A stretch of DNA of 40,701 bases from a virus: positions 1-40,701 of the IMG/VR virus record IMGVR_UViG_3300005515_000259, one strand, 5' to 3'. Shown in pieces: positions 38,581 through 40,701 of the stretch (the stretch's first letter is position 1; each line of letters begins with the position of its first letter). Under the pieces are notes generated by a model, which was given only the letters and a program-made list of their open reading frames with translations, was not told the origin of the DNA and searched no databases. The translations under genes and the position numbers were made by a program.

Positions 38581-39071
38581 GCCACGGCCGCCCCCCGCGC
38601 AGACCGCGCTACGCGCCTCGTTCTGACGTCTTCACCAGCGTGCTCAAGCGTGCCACCAGGCACACGGCGGCTGAGATCGAGCAGTTGATGGCACCGGTCG
38701 ATCGCGCGCTCTCCGCGCTGCGCAAAGGCGTGGCCACCGAGGCTGAGTGGTACCAGCTTGGCGCGGCTATTGAGGTTAGCCAGGCAATCGAAGCCCAAGG
38801 CGTCGTGCGCGGGTTGCGCGAGCACCTCAGCAGCGCCGAACGAGCGCTGGCCGGCATCCGTGCTCGGGCAATGGACTCGGGTGAGTGGCACCCGACCGCC
38901 CTTTACTACCAGGAGCTGGACGACGTGAGCGAGGCCATTCGCTTGCACCGGTTTCAGCTCGAGCAGGTCAGCGCCGGCGAGCTGGCTAAGGCCTACCGGC
39001 GCGCCGACAACCAAGTGCACCAGGCCGGTGGAATTTTTGTGAGCATGGAACAACTGAGGATCGCAGCATGA
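38577..39071 (+). CDS. Helical early protein, unknown function
   Basis: The 164-residue protein starts with a basic, proline-arginine head (MSHGRPPRRPRYAPRSDV) and is otherwise strongly helical (TAAEIEQLMAPVDRALSALRKG, AEWYQLGAAIEVSQAIEAQG, YYQELDDVSEAIRLHRFQLEQ). The basic head suggests nucleic acid contact. It overlaps its neighbours by ATGA. I do not recognise a function. Confidence 0.65.
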   Translation: MSHGRPPRRPRYAPRSDVFTSVLKRATRHTAAEIEQLMAPVDRALSALRKGVATEAEWYQLGAAIEVSQAIEAQGVVRGLREHLSSAERALAGIRARAMDSGEWHPTALYYQELDDVSEAIRLHRFQLEQVSAGELAKAYRRADNQVHQAGGIFVSMEQLRIAA

Positions 39072-39325
39072 TCGGAACCCAGCCAGTCGGCGCACTCCGC
39101 GACGTCGTGATCAGCAAGGTATCGCATGAGGGCCTTACCGTCACGGTCGACGGCAAGCCGGCCAGGCTCGCCATCGTCACCGATGACGGCCAAGTCATCG
39201 CCAGCGGCGACCAAGTAGCCCGCGAGGCCGAAGCGGTGGCTGTTAATTCCTACCGGGAGTTCCTGCAGGGAAAAGGCTTTCTGCGGGTGCTGAGCAACCC
39301 CATTCAGCCCAAGACGCGGCGCTGA
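39068..39325 (+). CDS. Last small gene of the rightward early operon
   Basis: The 85-residue protein is beta-rich at the start (VVISKVSHEGLTVTVDGKPARLAIVTDDGQVI) and helical at the end (EAVAVNSYREFLQGKGFL). It closes the early operon; its last 22 bases overlap the end of the converging accessory gene. No family recognised and no clear terminator separates the two converging units. Confidence 0.62.
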   Translation: MIGTQPVGALRDVVISKVSHEGLTVTVDGKPARLAIVTDDGQVIASGDQVAREAEAVAVNSYREFLQGKGFLRVLSNPIQPKTRR

Positions 39326-39759
39326 GCGGAGGGACCGAGCAGTCCCTGGGTTGCGCTTGGCGCCGTCGGTGGCGCCGGCACGCCAATTTGCAACGCGTCG
39401 ATGCGCGCAAGTATTGGAACGATTTCGGGGGTGTGGAACATGGTTTGGCTGCGCTGCCAGTGCAGCAGAACCATCTTCTGTTTAGCGCCCTGCGCTCCAG
39501 GCGCGTCAACGACCTTGGATTCCCCAACAGCGCTGTAGATGAAGATCCAGTCTCCGGGTTCAAGCAGGCCGTTGCCAAACCAGAACATTGAGTCCCGGAT
39601 CGGCACGGCTCCGCCAATTTCGCCCGCCTTCGCTTGCAGTAGGACGAAGCTCGCCATGTCGACGTACTCGTCAACCCGGATGACAACGCGCTCAGCGTTC
39701 GGAATACCGCGGTCGAATACGCCCATGAGCGTGAGCTCGGTTATCGCGCCTTGCATCAT
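39304..39759 (-). CDS. Accessory beta-rich protein beside attR, unknown
   Basis: The 151-residue protein has alternating strands (ITELTLMGVFDRGIPNAERVVIRV, MASFVLLQAKAGEIGGAV, EPGDWIFIYSAVGES, KMVLLHWQRSQTMF) and a short helix near the end. No family is recognised. It overlaps the preceding membrane gene by ATGA, so the pair is one unit. It is convergent with the early operon and lies in the accessory site next to the attachment site. It is a candidate for a lysogenic-conversion or exclusion component. Confidence 0.68.
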   Translation of the reverse strand: MMQGAITELTLMGVFDRGIPNAERVVIRVDEYVDMASFVLLQAKAGEIGGAVPIRDSMFWFGNGLLEPGDWIFIYSAVGESKVVDAPGAQGAKQKMVLLHWQRSQTMFHTPEIVPILARIDALQIGVPAPPTAPSATQGLLGPSAQRRVLG

Positions 39760-40277
39760 GATTTTTTACCCGAGCGCACACCTAAAAAGCCAAAAGCCAC
39801 TAGAGCCAGGCCGGCCAGCAAAGCGAGTAGTGCCAAAGAAAACTGAGCCTTCCAGAGATCAATTGAAACTGTCACGAGCCAGGTGCCGATGACGCCCGAG
39901 AAGGCACGAACTGTTTCGAGCCGCGACTTGGTACCCAATCTCTCCTCGAGAACTTCCTTCTCGGCACTGAGCGTTGCGACCTTGTCCTTCAAAGCATCGA
40001 GGCGTCCCAACTGATTGGTGAGTTCGGCTCGTTGGACGTTGATCGTGTAATCCATCTGGCGCATATTTGCGGCGATCATCTGCGCCGCAAAATCATGTCC
40101 CATCGACCGAGGGTTCGCTGCGGCCACACCGGTCACTACTTGAGTGACGTGGGCCAACTCCAGAGGAACGCTGGGGGTCAAAACAGCAGTTAACTCACCC
40201 TGCTCTTGATGGCCTGCGGTGGCCCCGGTTGGCGAGGGCGGCACGAGGGCATCGGCATTTCCGGTCGACAGCTCCAT
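39756..40277 (-). CDS. Accessory coiled-coil protein with two membrane segments
   Basis: The 173-residue protein has a flexible N-terminus, a helical centre with a heptad-type coiled coil near residues 72-115 (RAELTNQLGRLDALKDKVATL) and two membrane segments (about 122-139 and 146-166, the second LALLALLAGLALVAFGFLGV), ending in a short basic tail. AAGG precedes the ATG by six bases. It starts 19 bases after the orphan rimO leader stop, so host rimO transcription should read into it in the lysogen. Function unknown. Confidence 0.72.
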   Translation of the reverse strand: MELSTGNADALVPPSPTGATAGHQEQGELTAVLTPSVPLELAHVTQVVTGVAAANPRSMGHDFAAQMIAANMRQMDYTINVQRAELTNQLGRLDALKDKVATLSAEKEVLEERLGTKSRLETVRAFSGVIGTWLVTVSIDLWKAQFSLALLALLAGLALVAFGFLGVRSGKKS

Positions 40278-40296
40278 ATTCGCCTTACGGTTTACG

Positions 40297-40386
40297 TTAA
40301 ATATCGCTCGCGCAGCCCAGGCTCACGAATCCGACCTTTGGGGCGGTCGGCGTGGCCGTACGTTCGGGGGAGGCAACTTCGCTCAT
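40297..40386 (-). pseudogene. rimO: Displaced native 5' end of rimO
   Basis: The frame starts at ATG 40386 with AGAGG upstream and encodes MSEVASPERTATPTAPK then VGFVSLGC, 25 codons that would join the host rimO body at 1385. After the Cys codon the phage sequence adds ASDI and a stop at 40297. This is the native start region cut off by the integration. It keeps the original promoter side and leader, next to phaR. Confidence 0.92.
40312..40314. other. attR crossover core (TGC on the rimO strand)
   Basis: Native rimO reads GTGAGCCTGGGCTGC up to this point, then phage sequence GCGAGCGATATTTAA follows. The core is shared with attL at 1386-1388. The rebuilt attB would read CTGGGC-TGC-CCCAAG and attP CTTGGG-TGC-GCGAGC on the rimO strand. 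Confidence 0.8.
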
Positions 40387-40485
40387 ATGCCTCTATTGTC
40401 CCAGCTATCAGTGACGGCCGGGCAATGATTGGAAAACCTTCGGCTACGGATGCGGTTCAGGCCTTTTCGTCCGGCTCGGTGCGGC

Positions 40486-40701
40486 TCAGGGACGCTTGAT
40501 GCCAAAGGCCCCCAGCACCTGCTCGGTATTTTTCTGCATCTGCTCCTGCATCTGAAGAAAAACGTTCTTCGACTGTTCGACGTAGCTGCCCATCAGTCCC
40601 TGCAGCATGGGCGACTGCATGCTCATGAAGCGAGCCCACATCTCCGGCGTCAGGCCTTCGGCCTTTTCAGCCAGTTGGGCTTGCACCTCGGTCATGGCCT
40701 G
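40486..40701 (-). CDS. phaR: PHA synthesis regulator PhaR-like, 3' end
   Basis: The last 71 codons of a gene that continues beyond the window. The C-terminal part (GLTPEMWARFMSMQSPMLQGLM and NVFLQMQEQMQKNTEQVLG, ending GAFGIKRP) resembles polyhydroxyalkanoate synthesis repressors of the PhaR type in Burkholderiales, which lie beside rimO. It is a DNA-binding protein that controls phasin genes; the DNA-binding part is not in the window. The stop is 99 bp before the displaced rimO start, and no terminator is seen between them. Confidence 0.75.
   Translation of the reverse strand, partial: QAMTEVQAQLAEKAEGLTPEMWARFMSMQSPMLQGLMGSYVEQSKNVFLQMQEQMQKNTEQVLGAFGIKRP

Larger units (their letters stand above)
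1386..40314. mobile_element. Integrated prophage (HK97-like head, Mu-like contractile tail, serine integrase)
   Basis: The element runs from the attL core in rimO to the attR core in the displaced rimO start; the distance core to core is 38,926 bp. It has integration, immunity, replication, packaging, head, tail and lysis genes, all apparently intact. The order of head and tail genes matches phages that combine P27-type terminases and an HK97 fold capsid with a Mu-type tail, such as SfV. No tRNA gene, insertion sequence or obvious frameshifted structural gene was seen, so the prophage may be inducible. Confidence 0.93.

Overview
The window holds a complete-looking temperate phage of about 38.9 kb integrated in a bacterial chromosome. 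The host is most likely a betaproteobacterium of the Burkholderiales, probably Comamonadaceae. The reasons are the high GC content, the style of the RimO and PhaR sequences, and the phaR-rimO gene order, which is inferred from general knowledge. The left flank carries rimO (minus strand) and a terminator. The right flank carries the 3' end of a PhaR-like gene and the severed first 25 codons of rimO. The phage therefore sits inside the rimO coding sequence. The crossover can be placed at the Cys codon of the SLGC motif, an iron-sulfur ligand. The phage DNA supplies a substitute start and N-terminus, so rimO stays open and probably functional.

Layout, left to right. (1) 1.4-3.7 kb, plus strand: a large serine integrase whose start overlaps the rimO start, a small gene with a perfect LexA-type box on its start, and a small acidic protein. 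(2) 3.7-27.1 kb, minus strand, read from right to left: the late region. It runs from HNH endonuclease, ParB-methyltransferase fusion, P27-type small terminase, HK97-type large terminase, portal, ClpP-like protease and capsid to head-tail joining genes. A Mu-like contractile tail follows (sheath, tube, frameshifted chaperones, tape measure, N, P, gp45-gp48 homologues), then a glycine-rich fibre and a lysis cassette (holin candidates, GH19 endolysin, nested Rz/Rz1). An HK97-like head with a Mu-like tail recalls Shigella phage SfV. (3) 27.1-32.0 kb, minus strand: a putative late regulator (Q-like), a Toprim/VapE primase-helicase, a small winged-helix protein, a CII-like protein and a Cro-like protein. 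(4) 32.0-33.0 kb: the immunity region, with a short repressor, a secreted small protein and five copies of one operator arranged around two opposed promoters. (5) 33.0-39.3 kb, plus strand: the second early operon, with small unknowns, membrane proteins, a MazG-like pyrophosphohydrolase and a large ParB-like protein. (6) 39.3-40.3 kb, minus strand: a two-gene accessory module (a beta-rich protein and a coiled-coil protein with two membrane segments) directly beside attR.

How it works together (inference). The repressor holds both early promoters through the operators. It lacks a visible self-cleavage domain, so the LexA-controlled gene beside the integrase is a candidate for the DNA-damage trigger. 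Late transcription runs leftward through five internal intrinsic terminators, which fits a processive antiterminator encoded just before the first of them. In the lysogen, the host rimO leader points straight into the accessory module, while rimO itself depends on a phage-borne start region.
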